A stretch of DNA of 64,000 bases. Source: Paraglaciecola sp. 20A4 (GTDB lineage Bacteria; Pseudomonadota; Gammaproteobacteria; Enterobacterales; Alteromonadaceae). Location of the stretch: contig NZ_WTPY01000025.1 in assembly GCF_011378905.1 (NCBI RefSeq), positions 1 to 64,000 on the forward strand, in the 5' to 3' direction. Both the position numbers and the translations under genes were made by a program. Below, one piece after another: positions 1 through 8,645 of the stretch (positions within the stretch are counted from its first letter, which is position 1; each line of letters opens with the position of its first letter). The notes under the pieces are model-generated. The model searched no databases. It was not told where the DNA came from and saw only the letters and a program-made list of their open reading frames with translations.

Positions 1-75
1 TGGAGCGGGAAACGAGATTCGAACTCGCGACCCCAACCTTGGCAAGGTTGTGCTCTACCACTGAGCTATTCCCGC
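1..75 (-). tRNA. glyV: tRNA-Gly (anticodon GCC)
   Basis: The reverse complement folds into a complete cloverleaf. It has a GCGGGAA/TTCCCGC acceptor stem, an anticodon loop TTGCCAA carrying GCC, a T loop TTCGAAT, and an encoded 3' TCCA. It reads GGC/GGT glycine codons. It lies at the very edge of the window, so further tandem tRNA genes may follow downstream. The exact paralogue symbol is not determinable from sequence. Confidence 0.97.
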
Positions 76-124
76 ATCACTTATGATTTAAAAAAATCAC
101 CTACTGTCTCAACAGCGGGTGCGC

Positions 125-152
125 ATTTTACAAAAACTAGCTGAGGACGCAA
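125..152 (-). promoter_or_regulatory. Probable tRNA-Gly promoter
   Basis: On the minus strand TTGCGT (147-152) and TAAAAT (125-130) are separated by 16 nt. They are followed by a GC-rich stretch (GCGCACCCGC) like the discriminators of stable-RNA promoters. It lies about 50 nt upstream of the mature tRNA 5' end. Assigned by eye only. Confidence 0.45.
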
Positions 153-244
153 GTCCTAAATTGCATTTATATGAAATTGATAAGATTAAATGCTCAGTTT
201 ATCCACATTATGCTGAAGAAAAGCCCAACGCTGTATAATTTCGC

Positions 245-790
245 TCAAATATTGAATATATGCTGACGGTAGTAGACCAACTCGGCAATTGATTCACGAA
301 TATCATCTAAGGCTAAATGCACGCCCTTTTTAGTAAATCCGTCTAGTACTTCAGGCTTCCAGCGTTTGACCAACTCTTTTAGCGTACTCACATCAATATT
401 GCGATAATGAAAATACTCTTCTAGTTCCGGCATATATTTCACCATAAACCGCCTGTCTTGCCCAATAGTATTCCCGCACAGAGGTGACGCGCCTTTGGGT
501 ACATACTTTTCCAGAAACCGAATCGTTTCTGCTACAGCGGTTTGTTCATTAATGCTGCTTTTTTGGCAACGCTGGGTTAATCCCGATTTCCCGTGAGTAT
601 CGATGCACCATTGATTCATATTGTTAAGCACATCTTCACTTTGATGAATGGCTAAAACAGGCCCCTCTGCCAAGATATTTAGATTTGCATCAGTCACTAT
701 GGTGGCTATTTCTAGCACCACATCTACTTCGGGATGCAGTCCGGTCATCTCCATATCAATCCAAACAAGGTTTTGTGCATCAACCGTCAT
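245..790 (-). CDS. orn: Oligoribonuclease (DEDDh 3'-5' exonuclease)
   Basis: Cytoplasmic enzyme that degrades 2-5 nt RNA fragments (nanoRNA), and pGpG from c-di-GMP turnover, to mononucleotides. At 181 aa it has the family's usual length. The first exonuclease motif WIDMEMTGL supplies the acidic pair near residues 12 and 14, and the [11 protein letters not shown] motif near the C-terminus supplies the DEDDh His and the last Asp. Divergent from rsgA with about 110 nt between them, the same pairing as in E. coli, and next to tRNA-Gly. Start ATG at 788-790, preceded by AGGAGT-like bases on the minus strand. Confidence 0.97.
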   Translation of the reverse strand: MTVDAQNLVWIDMEMTGLHPEVDVVLEIATIVTDANLNILAEGPVLAIHQSEDVLNNMNQWCIDTHGKSGLTQRCQKSSINEQTAVAETIRFLEKYVPKGASPLCGNTIGQDRRFMVKYMPELEEYFHYRNIDVSTLKELVKRWKPEVLDGFTKKGVHLALDDIRESIAELVYYRQHIFNI

Positions 791-902
791 AGTTACTCCT
801 AAAATCGCGCTAAATTAAGTTGGTGAAAGGAATTGCTATAATTCCGTCCGAGCTAACGTTACCATAATACTAGATATTAGAAGCAAATGCAGATATTCGC
901 CT

Positions 903-1931
903 GTGTCGAAAAAACCAAAACTTACGCATAAACAGCGCCGTCAAGTCTCAAATAATCGCACTAAGCGATTGGCCGTGCCCGCAACAACCCCAACTGATGA
1001 TCAACTAGAAGATCAACGAGCAGGCCGTGTTATTGGTCGTTTCGGTAAGCATGCTGACGTTGAAGACAGTGAAGGCAATATTCATCGATGTCATATTCGT
1101 CGAACTGTTATCAGCGTAGTCTGTGGCGATGAGGTATTATTCCGTCCCGGTAAAGACGGCACTGAAAACATCAGTGGTGTCATTGAAATAGTGCAAGACC
1201 GTAAATCAGTACTGACCCGTCCTGATTTTTATGACGGTGTTAAGCCTGTGGCTGCCAACATCGATCAAATTATTATCGTGAGCTCTGTTATACCCGCTTT
1301 GTCATTGAACATTATTGATCGCTATTTAGTGGCCTCAGAAGATGTGGAAATCGAGCCGGTGATACTGCTCAATAAAGTAGAGCTTTTAACGGATGCTGAA
1401 CGCGAGAACGTCGAAAAACAATTACAGATTTATCACAACATCGGTTACCGGGTGGTTTATACCAGTTGTAAAACTCATACTGGAATAAGCGATCTTGCTT
1501 TGTGTCTGAAAGATAAAATTAGCGTATTCGTGGGTCAATCAGGTGTGGGTAAATCTAGTTTAATCAATGAATTATTGCCAGATGCAGCTGAGATTACTAA
1601 AGAAGTCTCTGACAATTCAGGCTTAGGCCAGCACACGACGACCACAGCCAAGTTGTTACATTTCCCTCAAGGCGGCGATTTAATTGACTCCCCAGGCGTG
1701 CGTGAGTTTGCCCTATGGCATATGCCCATGGAGCGTTTAACATGGGGCTTTAAAGAGTTCAGAGATTATATCGGCGGCTGTAAATTTCGTGATTGTACTC
1801 ATGGAGATGACCCAGGCTGTATTATTCGCGCTGCCGCAGAGAAAGGTGACATCAGCATGCAACGCTATGAGAGCTATCACAAAATACTATCAAACCTAGA
1901 TGAACAGCGGCCTGCCCATAGTAAGGTTTAG
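903..1931 (+). CDS. rsgA: Ribosome small-subunit biogenesis GTPase RsgA
   Basis: Circularly permuted GTPase that acts as a checkpoint in late 30S subunit maturation. An N-terminal basic region ([12 protein letters not shown]) precedes an OB fold. The G motifs come in permuted order: NKVELL (G4) first, then the Walker [10 protein letters not shown] around residue 210, then DSPGV (G3). A C-terminal zinc knuckle follows ([16 protein letters not shown], Cys-Cys-His-Cys ligands). The 342 aa length is normal. The start is GTG at 903, with only a weak Shine-Dalgarno. It is divergent from orn and followed by psd, a common gammaproteobacterial order. Confidence 0.96.
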   Translation: MSKKPKLTHKQRRQVSNNRTKRLAVPATTPTDDQLEDQRAGRVIGRFGKHADVEDSEGNIHRCHIRRTVISVVCGDEVLFRPGKDGTENISGVIEIVQDRKSVLTRPDFYDGVKPVAANIDQIIIVSSVIPALSLNIIDRYLVASEDVEIEPVILLNKVELLTDAERENVEKQLQIYHNIGYRVVYTSCKTHTGISDLALCLKDKISVFVGQSGVGKSSLINELLPDAAEITKEVSDNSGLGQHTTTTAKLLHFPQGGDLIDSPGVREFALWHMPMERLTWGFKEFRDYIGGCKFRDCTHGDDPGCIIRAAAEKGDISMQRYESYHKILSNLDEQRPAHSKV

Positions 1932-1946
1932 AGGATTAATGTATGC

Positions 1947-1975
1947 ATGGCGGTCACAGAATTATTGATCGCCAT
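1947..1975 (+). repeat. Hairpin downstream of rsgA
   Basis: Inverted repeat ATGGCGGTCA / TGATCGCCAT, 10 bp with one G-U pair, 9-nt loop, about 15 nt past the rsgA stop. No clear T-run follows, so it may be only a weak or Rho-assisted terminator or an mRNA 3'-end stabiliser. Confidence 0.4.
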
Positions 1976-2079
1976 AATTAACTAGCATATAGCCCAACGT
2001 GCTTATCATCTTTCACACATAGTAAAATATTGCTGTACAATCATTTCCGGTAAAAACTTTTCGTTTTAGGATCCTAATT

Positions 2080-2940
2080 TTGTTCGACTCGCTAAAAATT
2101 GCTTTGCAATACATCACCCCTAAGCATTTGATTTCAAGGCTAGTAGGTAAACTTGCCGCTGCCGAAGCTGGAGGTTTAACCACGGCTTTAATAAAGCTAT
2201 TTGTTAAACAGTACAACGTCAATATGTCAGAAGCTGAGCGTGAAAACCCAGCGGATTATGTGTCATTCAATGAATTTTTTACTCGTGCCCTAAAAAATGA
2301 TGCACGGATTATTTGCCCTAACGAACAAGACGTGGCGATGCCAGTTGATGGTGCTGTAAGCCAATTAGGCGATATCAAGCACGACAATATTTTTCAAGCT
2401 AAGGGCCACGATTACAGCTTAACAACGTTACTCGGTGGAAAACCTGAATTAGCTACAGCCTTCAAAAATGGTAAGTTCGCCACGGTCTATCTATCACCAA
2501 AAGACTATCATCGAATTCATATGCCAATTGATGGCCAGCTAACTGATATGGTGTATGTGCCGGGTGATTTGTTTTCTGTTAGTCCGCTCACGGCAGAACG
2601 TGTTCCTAGTTTATTCGCTCGAAACGAGCGTGTGGTCGCCATTTTTGACACACCGAAAGGCAAAATGGCTATGGTCTTAGTGGGAGCAACAATCGTTGCC
2701 AGCATTGAAACCGTTTGGGCTGGCACCGTTTCGCCACCTGTGGGGAAAAATGTTGTGCATTGGCAATACCCAAGCGAAGGAGAAGAATCCGTTTTCCTTA
2801 AAAAGGGCGACGAATTAGGTCGATTCAAATTGGGCTCAACCATAGTGGCCTGCTTCGAGCCCAATATGGTGGAGTTCGCGGACTATAGCGCTGGAGATGA
2901 AACTCGCCTCGGTGATGTTTTCGCTACTTTAACTCAATAG
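2080..2940 (+). CDS. psd: Phosphatidylserine decarboxylase proenzyme
   Basis: Pyruvoyl-dependent, membrane-associated enzyme making phosphatidylethanolamine from phosphatidylserine. The LGST self-cleavage motif lies at residues 251-254, where autocatalysis at Ser253 would give the beta chain and a pyruvoyl-capped alpha chain. The [10 protein letters not shown] and YHRIHMP motifs are typical of the bacterial family, and the 286 aa length fits. The start is a TTG (2080), chosen because homologues begin MFDSLK-like and an AGG lies about 9 nt upstream. No ATG gives a better N-terminus. The next gene begins 2 nt after the stop. Confidence 0.95.
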   Translation: MFDSLKIALQYITPKHLISRLVGKLAAAEAGGLTTALIKLFVKQYNVNMSEAERENPADYVSFNEFFTRALKNDARIICPNEQDVAMPVDGAVSQLGDIKHDNIFQAKGHDYSLTTLLGGKPELATAFKNGKFATVYLSPKDYHRIHMPIDGQLTDMVYVPGDLFSVSPLTAERVPSLFARNERVVAIFDTPKGKMAMVLVGATIVASIETVWAGTVSPPVGKNVVHWQYPSEGEESVFLKKGDELGRFKLGSTIVACFEPNMVEFADYSAGDETRLGDVFATLTQ

Positions 2941-2942
2941 TC

Positions 2943-3809
2943 ATGGATCCCGTTAAAAAAAGTCTGTGGTCTTTGCACCTCACAGTTATTTTATTGGGTG
3001 CGACGGCACTTTTCTCTAAAGTAATCCCCCTCTCGGCGACTGATATCACATTCGGTCGCTCAATTATTGCCTGCTTGATGTTGTTTTCATTGGTAAAAAT
3101 GAGTGGCGGCAAGTTGAGCCTAGCCAATAGAAAAGATTATTTCATTGGTATTGGTTTAGGCGTGTTAATGGCGGCGCATTGGGTCAGTTATTTTGCGGCC
3201 ATGCAATATTCCAGCGTTTCAGTTGGCATGATTGCCCTTTTCACTTTCCCTGTGATCACCGTATTAATTGAGCCCTTATTTGAAGGGATCAAACTGGTTT
3301 GGCAGGACGTTCTTAGCGCGGTTGTGGTACTTTTTGGCATATGTCTGATCGTGCCTGAGGTATCTTTCGATAACGATGTTACTTTGGGAATTATCGTTGG
3401 CGTAGGTTCTGCGATGCTATATGCCTTGCGTAATCTATGCCATAGGAAATACTTTTCCCATTACAGCGGATCGCTGGCGATGGCTTATCAAACCTTGGTT
3501 ATTTTCTTCTGCTTGAGTTTCTTTATTACCCCAGAATTATTCAATGCCAGTGGCCAAACTTACCTATATTTAATTCTACTAGGCACTTTTTTTACCGCCG
3601 TTCCACATGCACTTATCGCAACGAGTTTGCAGCACCTGCGAGCAAAAACGTTTTCACTGGTCGCTTGCATGCAGCCCTTATACGGAGTTATTTTGGCTAT
3701 TTTGGTACTTGACGAACAGCCTAATTGGCAGACCTTTGTGGGTGGATTATTGGTTATTTCAGCCGCTTTGTACGAAACTATTAACACTCAAAAATTACAT
3801 AAGAAATAG
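2943..3809 (+). CDS. DMT-superfamily (EamA) transporter
   Basis: Inner-membrane protein of 288 aa with about ten hydrophobic helices arranged as two EamA repeats, typical of the drug/metabolite transporter superfamily. The first repeat begins WSLHLTVILLGATALF with the FGRSIIA segment, and the second is centred on the AMLYALRNL region. The substrate cannot be told from sequence. It starts 2 nt after psd and ends 8 nt before the phosphodiesterase gene, so the three are probably co-transcribed, which may hint at a lipid-derived solute. That link is inference. Confidence 0.88.
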   Translation: MDPVKKSLWSLHLTVILLGATALFSKVIPLSATDITFGRSIIACLMLFSLVKMSGGKLSLANRKDYFIGIGLGVLMAAHWVSYFAAMQYSSVSVGMIALFTFPVITVLIEPLFEGIKLVWQDVLSAVVVLFGICLIVPEVSFDNDVTLGIIVGVGSAMLYALRNLCHRKYFSHYSGSLAMAYQTLVIFFCLSFFITPELFNASGQTYLYLILLGTFFTAVPHALIATSLQHLRAKTFSLVACMQPLYGVILAILVLDEQPNWQTFVGGLLVISAALYETINTQKLHKK

Positions 3810-3817
3810 GCCTACCT

Positions 3818-4525
3818 ATGCTTGTTTTTGCCCATCGTGGTGCTAGTGCCGATGCCCCTGAAAACACCTTACTTGCCGTCAAGAAGGCCTTAAGCCAAGA
3901 TTGCGATGGTATAGAAATAGATGTACACCAACATGGCGACCATTTGTTGGTGATACACGATCATTGGTTACATCGCACGACTAATGGTCAGGGGCAACTG
4001 AGTGAATACACATTTGAACAGCTACAAAAACTCGATGTAGGCCTTGGTGAGAGTATCCCTACTCTGTGGCAGGTAATGGAGTGTGTTGCCGGGCGCTGTT
4101 TGTTGAATATAGAAATTAAAGGCGTGCACGATGTACAACTGGTACTCGATAATATTGAAAAAGCCTTACATGAACTTAATTTCAGTCTAGATCATTTTAT
4201 CGTGTCTTCGTTTGATCATCATTTACTGCGCAGTATTAAAGAACATAAACCCGATTTAAAAATTGGCGCCCTAACGGCAAGTAAGCCTATTGATTATGCA
4301 GGCTTTGCCCAGTCGCTAAATGCGTATTCAGTCAATGCAGATGTCACCTTTGTCGATGAAGCGTTTGTGCTCGATGCTAAACGTAGAGGCTTGAAAATAT
4401 TTGTCTATACAGTTGATCAGCAAGCAGATTTAGTCAAGTTAGCTAATTGGCAGGTAGATGGTGTATTTAGCAATGGCCCAGGACGAGCAAAAGCTTTTTT
4501 GGCACGCCAAACGAGTGCTGACTAG
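3818..4525 (+). CDS. ugpQ: Glycerophosphodiester phosphodiesterase
   Basis: Hydrolyses deacylated phospholipids (glycerophospho-alcohols) to sn-glycerol-3-phosphate and the alcohol. The GDPD signature is complete: HRGASADAPENT at the N-terminus, EIDVHQHGDHLLVIHD with the metal-binding Glu/Asp and catalytic His, and NIEIKG. There is no signal peptide, so it is the cytoplasmic UgpQ type (235 aa) rather than periplasmic GlpQ. As the third gene of the psd run, it fits phospholipid turnover. Confidence 0.92.
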   Translation: MLVFAHRGASADAPENTLLAVKKALSQDCDGIEIDVHQHGDHLLVIHDHWLHRTTNGQGQLSEYTFEQLQKLDVGLGESIPTLWQVMECVAGRCLLNIEIKGVHDVQLVLDNIEKALHELNFSLDHFIVSSFDHHLLRSIKEHKPDLKIGALTASKPIDYAGFAQSLNAYSVNADVTFVDEAFVLDAKRRGLKIFVYTVDQQADLVKLANWQVDGVFSNGPGRAKAFLARQTSAD

Positions 4526-4627
4526 TCACCATACTTGAATGCTTCTGTAGAAGGTAAGTGCAGGAATACGTGTTAAGACTGATTTATGAATGCTTTGGCG
4601 GATTATTTTTTAGAGACAGGTTCAAAC

Positions 4628-4646
4628 GGGCGTGACAACCACGCCT
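4628..4646 (-). terminator. Weak terminator-like hairpin between ugpQ and merC-like gene
   Basis: Inverted repeat GGCGTG / CACGCC with a 5-nt loop in the gap between two convergent genes. Read on the minus strand it ends in CCCGTTTG, a short T-run, so it may terminate the MerC-like gene. Weak call. Confidence 0.35.
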
Positions 4647-4655
4647 CATCTAATA

Positions 4656-5069
4656 CTATTCCGCAGAGCAGCTCGTTGTTTCAGTATCACAACTATGACA
4701 ACTCTTACACAATTTCAAATTCACGACATGGGCACCCACAATAAGCATGGCGCCTACCGCGATGGTGAAAGGCTCGTAACTCTCGCCAAACATGTCTTTA
4801 TTCCAATAAATAATCCCCCCAAGCATTAAGCTATATAAGGGATAAATTCGACGGTGATAACGATAGAAGCCAGATAACAATGCCCAAAATCCAACGATCA
4901 TGGATAACGATAAAATTATGCGTTCAAACCAATCTTCGGCGAAGAAGCTTGCTCCGATTAAGGGTAATAAGGGAATAAGAATGGGCAACGCCAAACAATG
5001 CACCGCGCATAAACTTGAGGCCCATATGCCTAGTCTATCTAATAGCGATTTTTCTTGTATTACTTGCAT
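4656..5069 (-). CDS. MerC-domain inner-membrane protein
   Basis: A small membrane protein (137 aa from the chosen start) with about four hydrophobic helices. In the first helix it has the paired-cysteine motif CAVHC that defines MerC-type mercury transporters. A cysteine-rich tail (CKSCHSC ... TSC) follows the last helix and could bind soft metals. The ATG at 5067-5069 (MQVIQEKS) is preferred; an upstream in-frame start would add 14 residues unlike the family. No merR, merA, merT or merP is nearby. Single chromosomal MerC-domain genes are common in marine Gammaproteobacteria, and their role in metal or other transport is uncertain. Confidence 0.75.
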   Translation of the reverse strand: MQVIQEKSLLDRLGIWASSLCAVHCLALPILIPLLPLIGASFFAEDWFERIILSLSMIVGFWALLSGFYRYHRRIYPLYSLMLGGIIYWNKDMFGESYEPFTIAVGAMLIVGAHVVNLKLCKSCHSCDTETTSCSAE

Positions 5070-5359
5070 TGCGAGTGAATCCTTAATAAGCAAGACGTTA
5101 TAATATAACATAATTAGCCAATTGCAAAATTATTTCACTTTTTTTAGATGAATTAATCAGCAAAATATATCTAACATATACTCAAATGCTTCTTTGTGGG
5201 CTGTCATAATGCCTGCGCTATCAAATTATCGGCCTTAATTAACGTTTCGCGAATGGGTTAATTTCCTTACAGTTCGGTTTTAGCCATTTTATAAACTGGC
5301 TATATCTCGCCGACCTTTTGTAATAACGTTGTGGGTAAGTGTTTTAAGGAATGAACCTG

Positions 5360-6715
5360 ATGAAGTTAACTAAAAGAGCTTTTATAAAAGCTGGGGCAAC
5401 AGCCATTGCCACCCTTCCCCTTTCGCAAACTGTTTTGGCGGCCAATACTGCCTCGACCAACCCACCGACCAACGCAAAAACGTTAGAGCTAACTAACATT
5501 AGCTCAAACAGTACGCCCATTAGCAAAGCTGAGCGCGTTGCGCGGATCCAAAAAGCCCAAATATTGATGGCGCAATTCAATATAGCCGCAATGATATTGG
5601 AGCCTGGCGCGGCCATGGATTATTTTACGGGTATTCAGTGGTGGCGTAGTGAACGTCTAACGGCGGTGGTTATTCCAAGAGAAGGAGAGATTGCTGTACT
5701 CTGCCCTTTCTTTGAGGAGCCTAGTATCCGTGAATCGCTTCAAGTAGGTGACGATGTCCGCGTGTGGCAAGAACACGAAAGCCCATTTACCTTAATACAG
5801 CAAATATTGAAGGACCACGGCATTCAAAAAGGCCAATTAGCATTTGAACAATCCGTACGCTACTTCGTACTGCAAGGGACTATTGCATTAATGGATAATA
5901 TGCAGCATACATCAGCCGACCCTATTACTCAGGGCTGCCGCATGTTTAAGAGCGCCCATGAAATAGCTCTGATGCACAAAGCGAATGAAATAACCCTGAG
6001 AGCATATGCCCATGTGCACGCTAACCTCGCTATTGGTATGAACCAGCAAGACGTCAATCGGTTGATGAGCAATGCACAGAAACAACTCGGTGGCAGCGGT
6101 ATCTGGACAATGGCATTATTTAATGAAGCCAGTGCGTATCCCCATGGCAGTAAACAAGCGCAAACTATTCAAGCGGGATCAACCATCTTAATGGATTGCG
6201 GCTGTGCGGTGCATGGTTACCAATCAGATATAAGCCGTACATTTGTTTTCGGCGAAGCCAGTAAAAAACAGCAAAAAATTTGGCAAACTGTGCGCCGAGG
6301 CCAACAAATAGCTTTCGAAAAAGCGCAACTTGGCACCCTGGCTGGTGCGGTTGACGATGCGGTGCGAGCTTACTACCAAACACAGGGCTTAGGGCCTAAT
6401 TATCAATTACCAGGTTTATCCCATCGCACAGGCCACGGAATTGGTATGGAAGGCCATGAACCTGTTAATTTTGTGCATCATGAACAAACCCCGCTTCAAG
6501 TAGGAATGTGTTTTTCCGATGAGCCCGGTATTTATATTCCAAACGAATTTGGTATACGGTTAGAGGATTGCCTGTATATGACAGAAAATGGCCCTAGCTG
6601 GTTCACCACACCACCAGATACCCTTGAATCACCCATCGGCAAGATAAGCCCTTTAAACGCAACCCTATCTGCCCTACTCCCTTTGCCCTTATCGACTAAA
6701 GAAGAAACCATTTAA
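5360..6715 (+). CDS. Exported M24-family metallopeptidase (Xaa-Pro aminopeptidase-like)
   Basis: Predicted dinuclear-metal aminopeptidase of the M24 'pita-bread' fold. The five metal ligands are visible in order: two Asp in DCGCAVHGYQSDISRTF, His in HRTGHGIGMEGHEP, and Glu in SDEPGIYIP and in GIRLEDCL. An N-terminal creatinase-like domain precedes it. The leader (KLTKRAFIKAG followed by a hydrophobic stretch and LA-ANTA) resembles a Tat signal with KR instead of RR, so export is likely. The ATG at 5360 sits 9 nt from AAGGA, whereas the ATG at 5351 directly abuts it, so 5360 is preferred. It overlaps the next gene by 1 nt. Confidence 0.88.
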   Translation: MKLTKRAFIKAGATAIATLPLSQTVLAANTASTNPPTNAKTLELTNISSNSTPISKAERVARIQKAQILMAQFNIAAMILEPGAAMDYFTGIQWWRSERLTAVVIPREGEIAVLCPFFEEPSIRESLQVGDDVRVWQEHESPFTLIQQILKDHGIQKGQLAFEQSVRYFVLQGTIALMDNMQHTSADPITQGCRMFKSAHEIALMHKANEITLRAYAHVHANLAIGMNQQDVNRLMSNAQKQLGGSGIWTMALFNEASAYPHGSKQAQTIQAGSTILMDCGCAVHGYQSDISRTFVFGEASKKQQKIWQTVRRGQQIAFEKAQLGTLAGAVDDAVRAYYQTQGLGPNYQLPGLSHRTGHGIGMEGHEPVNFVHHEQTPLQVGMCFSDEPGIYIPNEFGIRLEDCLYMTENGPSWFTTPPDTLESPIGKISPLNATLSALLPLPLSTKEETI

Positions 6716-8481
6716 TGAAGCAGCCGACATTATTGAATAATGCATCTAGTGCATTGATTAAAATACTGAACAGCCTTACCTTGTTATTTATCAGTTCAAC
6801 AGCCTGGGCGGGGGCAAACGAAGATTTCTCGGCCCTGCTGGACACTCATTGGCAAGAAGCAAAAAAGGAAAAAATATTCTTTCGTACCGACCCTGACGGT
6901 TGGAAACCCCACGGCAAACTTGCCGACTTTAGTGAGCAAGGATTTGCCCGCCGTGACGCATTTAATCAGCGTATGTTAGATGCGCTGGATACCATAGATA
7001 TGAATCAGTTGAGCCCGGAGCAACAGGTTAGTTATCGCTTATTTAAGTATGAACGAGAAACTGAAGCGAGCAGTTATCAATTTCAAGACCGGTATTTCCC
7101 CATTAATTTTCTAAGCGGTTGGCATACCTATTTTGCTGAAGCTCCGGCCAATATGGCGTTCCAATCAGTGCAAGATTACGATCAATACTTGGTCAGTCTG
7201 GCTGATTATCCTCGATTCAATCAAGAAAACATCGACTTACTCGCGCAAGGCGTAACGAAAGGGTTTGTACAATATTGTGAAACGTTCAAAAATTATCAAC
7301 AAAGCATCACCGCGCACATAGTTGATACACCAAAAGACAGCGCGTTATACGAGCCTTTTACGCGCTTCCCCAATCAGTTTAGTGAGGTACAAAAAGCCCA
7401 ATATGCACAAAAAGGGGCTGAACTTATTAGCCAAGCTGTGGTGCCAGCTTATGCCCATTTTTATGATTATTTTGTTAATGATTACATGTCTCACTGTCGT
7501 AAAGAGCCGGGAATAGCGAGTGTCAAAGGCGGTGCTGAATATTATGCTTATACTGCCAACTACTACACCACGACTGACCTGACACCTAAGCAGATCCATC
7601 AACTTGGCTTGGACGAAGTAAAGCGCATAAGTAAAGAGATGAACGCCATTATCAAACAAGTGGGCTTCAAGGGCAGTAACAATGAATTTTTGCAGTTTTT
7701 AGCCACCGATCCGCAATTTTATGCTCAGGATCGCCAAGATGTATTAGAAAAAACAGCCTTTATTACCCAGAAAATGTACGGCAAATTACCGAGCTTTTTT
7801 GCTACTTTGCCGCGGAACACTTTTACCATAAAAGGTTCGGCCTCAAGAGGCGCATTTTATATGCCGCCACCAGATACACATACCCCCGGCACCTATTTTT
7901 TAACGTCTGATCCTGCCCAGCAACCCCTATACAATCTTGAAGCATTGAGCTTACATGAAGCTGTTCCTGGTCATCACCTGCAAAACGCCATTGCTATGGA
8001 ACTTGATGTTCCGGAATTCCGTCGCACCTTGAGCCATTCGGCCTTCACAGAAGGCTGGGGCTTGTATTCCGAACGCCTAGGAAAAGAAGCTGGGTTTTAT
8101 CAAGATCCCTACAGTGACTTTGGTCGATTAGGTTACGAGATGTGGCGGGCTGTGCGCCTAGTGGTTGATACCGGTATTCACGCTTTTGGCTGGAGCCGCC
8201 AACAAGCCATCGATTATTTGGCCTCACGCACTGCGCTCACAGCAAAGTCCACAGCAGATCAAATTGATAGATATATATCTTGGCCCGGTCAAGCCCTGTC
8301 ATACAAAATTGGCGAGCTTAAGATTCGTGAACTCCGAAGCCAAGCAGAACGCAGCCTAAAAGAAAACTTCGATATACGCCAATTTCACGATGTGATCATA
8401 GGGCAAGGCTCTTTGCCCATGGCCGTATTAGAAGACAGTGTGAACCAATGGATTGAAACACAGCAAAAACACGATGAGTAA
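6715..8481 (+). CDS. Exported DUF885 family protein (putative zinc metallopeptidase)
   Basis: 588 aa protein with a hydrophobic N-terminal segment ending in AWAGA, a probable Sec signal peptide. The DUF885 hallmark HEAVPGHHLQ is a HExxxGHH metal-binding motif, followed downstream by a FTEGWGLYSE motif with the likely third Glu ligand, as in carboxypeptidase-like M1/M32-type folds. The substrate is unknown. The stop of the M24 gene overlaps the ATG (TAATG), so the two exported peptidases are translationally coupled and probably act on the same peptides in the periplasm. Confidence 0.87.
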   Translation: MKQPTLLNNASSALIKILNSLTLLFISSTAWAGANEDFSALLDTHWQEAKKEKIFFRTDPDGWKPHGKLADFSEQGFARRDAFNQRMLDALDTIDMNQLSPEQQVSYRLFKYERETEASSYQFQDRYFPINFLSGWHTYFAEAPANMAFQSVQDYDQYLVSLADYPRFNQENIDLLAQGVTKGFVQYCETFKNYQQSITAHIVDTPKDSALYEPFTRFPNQFSEVQKAQYAQKGAELISQAVVPAYAHFYDYFVNDYMSHCRKEPGIASVKGGAEYYAYTANYYTTTDLTPKQIHQLGLDEVKRISKEMNAIIKQVGFKGSNNEFLQFLATDPQFYAQDRQDVLEKTAFITQKMYGKLPSFFATLPRNTFTIKGSASRGAFYMPPPDTHTPGTYFLTSDPAQQPLYNLEALSLHEAVPGHHLQNAIAMELDVPEFRRTLSHSAFTEGWGLYSERLGKEAGFYQDPYSDFGRLGYEMWRAVRLVVDTGIHAFGWSRQQAIDYLASRTALTAKSTADQIDRYISWPGQALSYKIGELKIRELRSQAERSLKENFDIRQFHDVIIGQGSLPMAVLEDSVNQWIETQQKHDE

Positions 8482-8645
8482 CCGTCTGTTACGGCTTGTT
8501 ACGTATTAAACATACATTACCAGTCAAAGAGTACAAAGCCGCCTTGAGTGACTTTAACTCTTTGCCATACACTAAGTGGTCAAAATATAGACTTCTTAGA
8601 AAGTTGTAAAAATCATAACAATACCTAACCCAGGGGACAGAGCAA

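Noticed and set aside
4632-4829. 65-codon frame opposite the MerC-like gene
   Set aside because: Antisense to a membrane protein with clear MerC motif; no homologue-like features.
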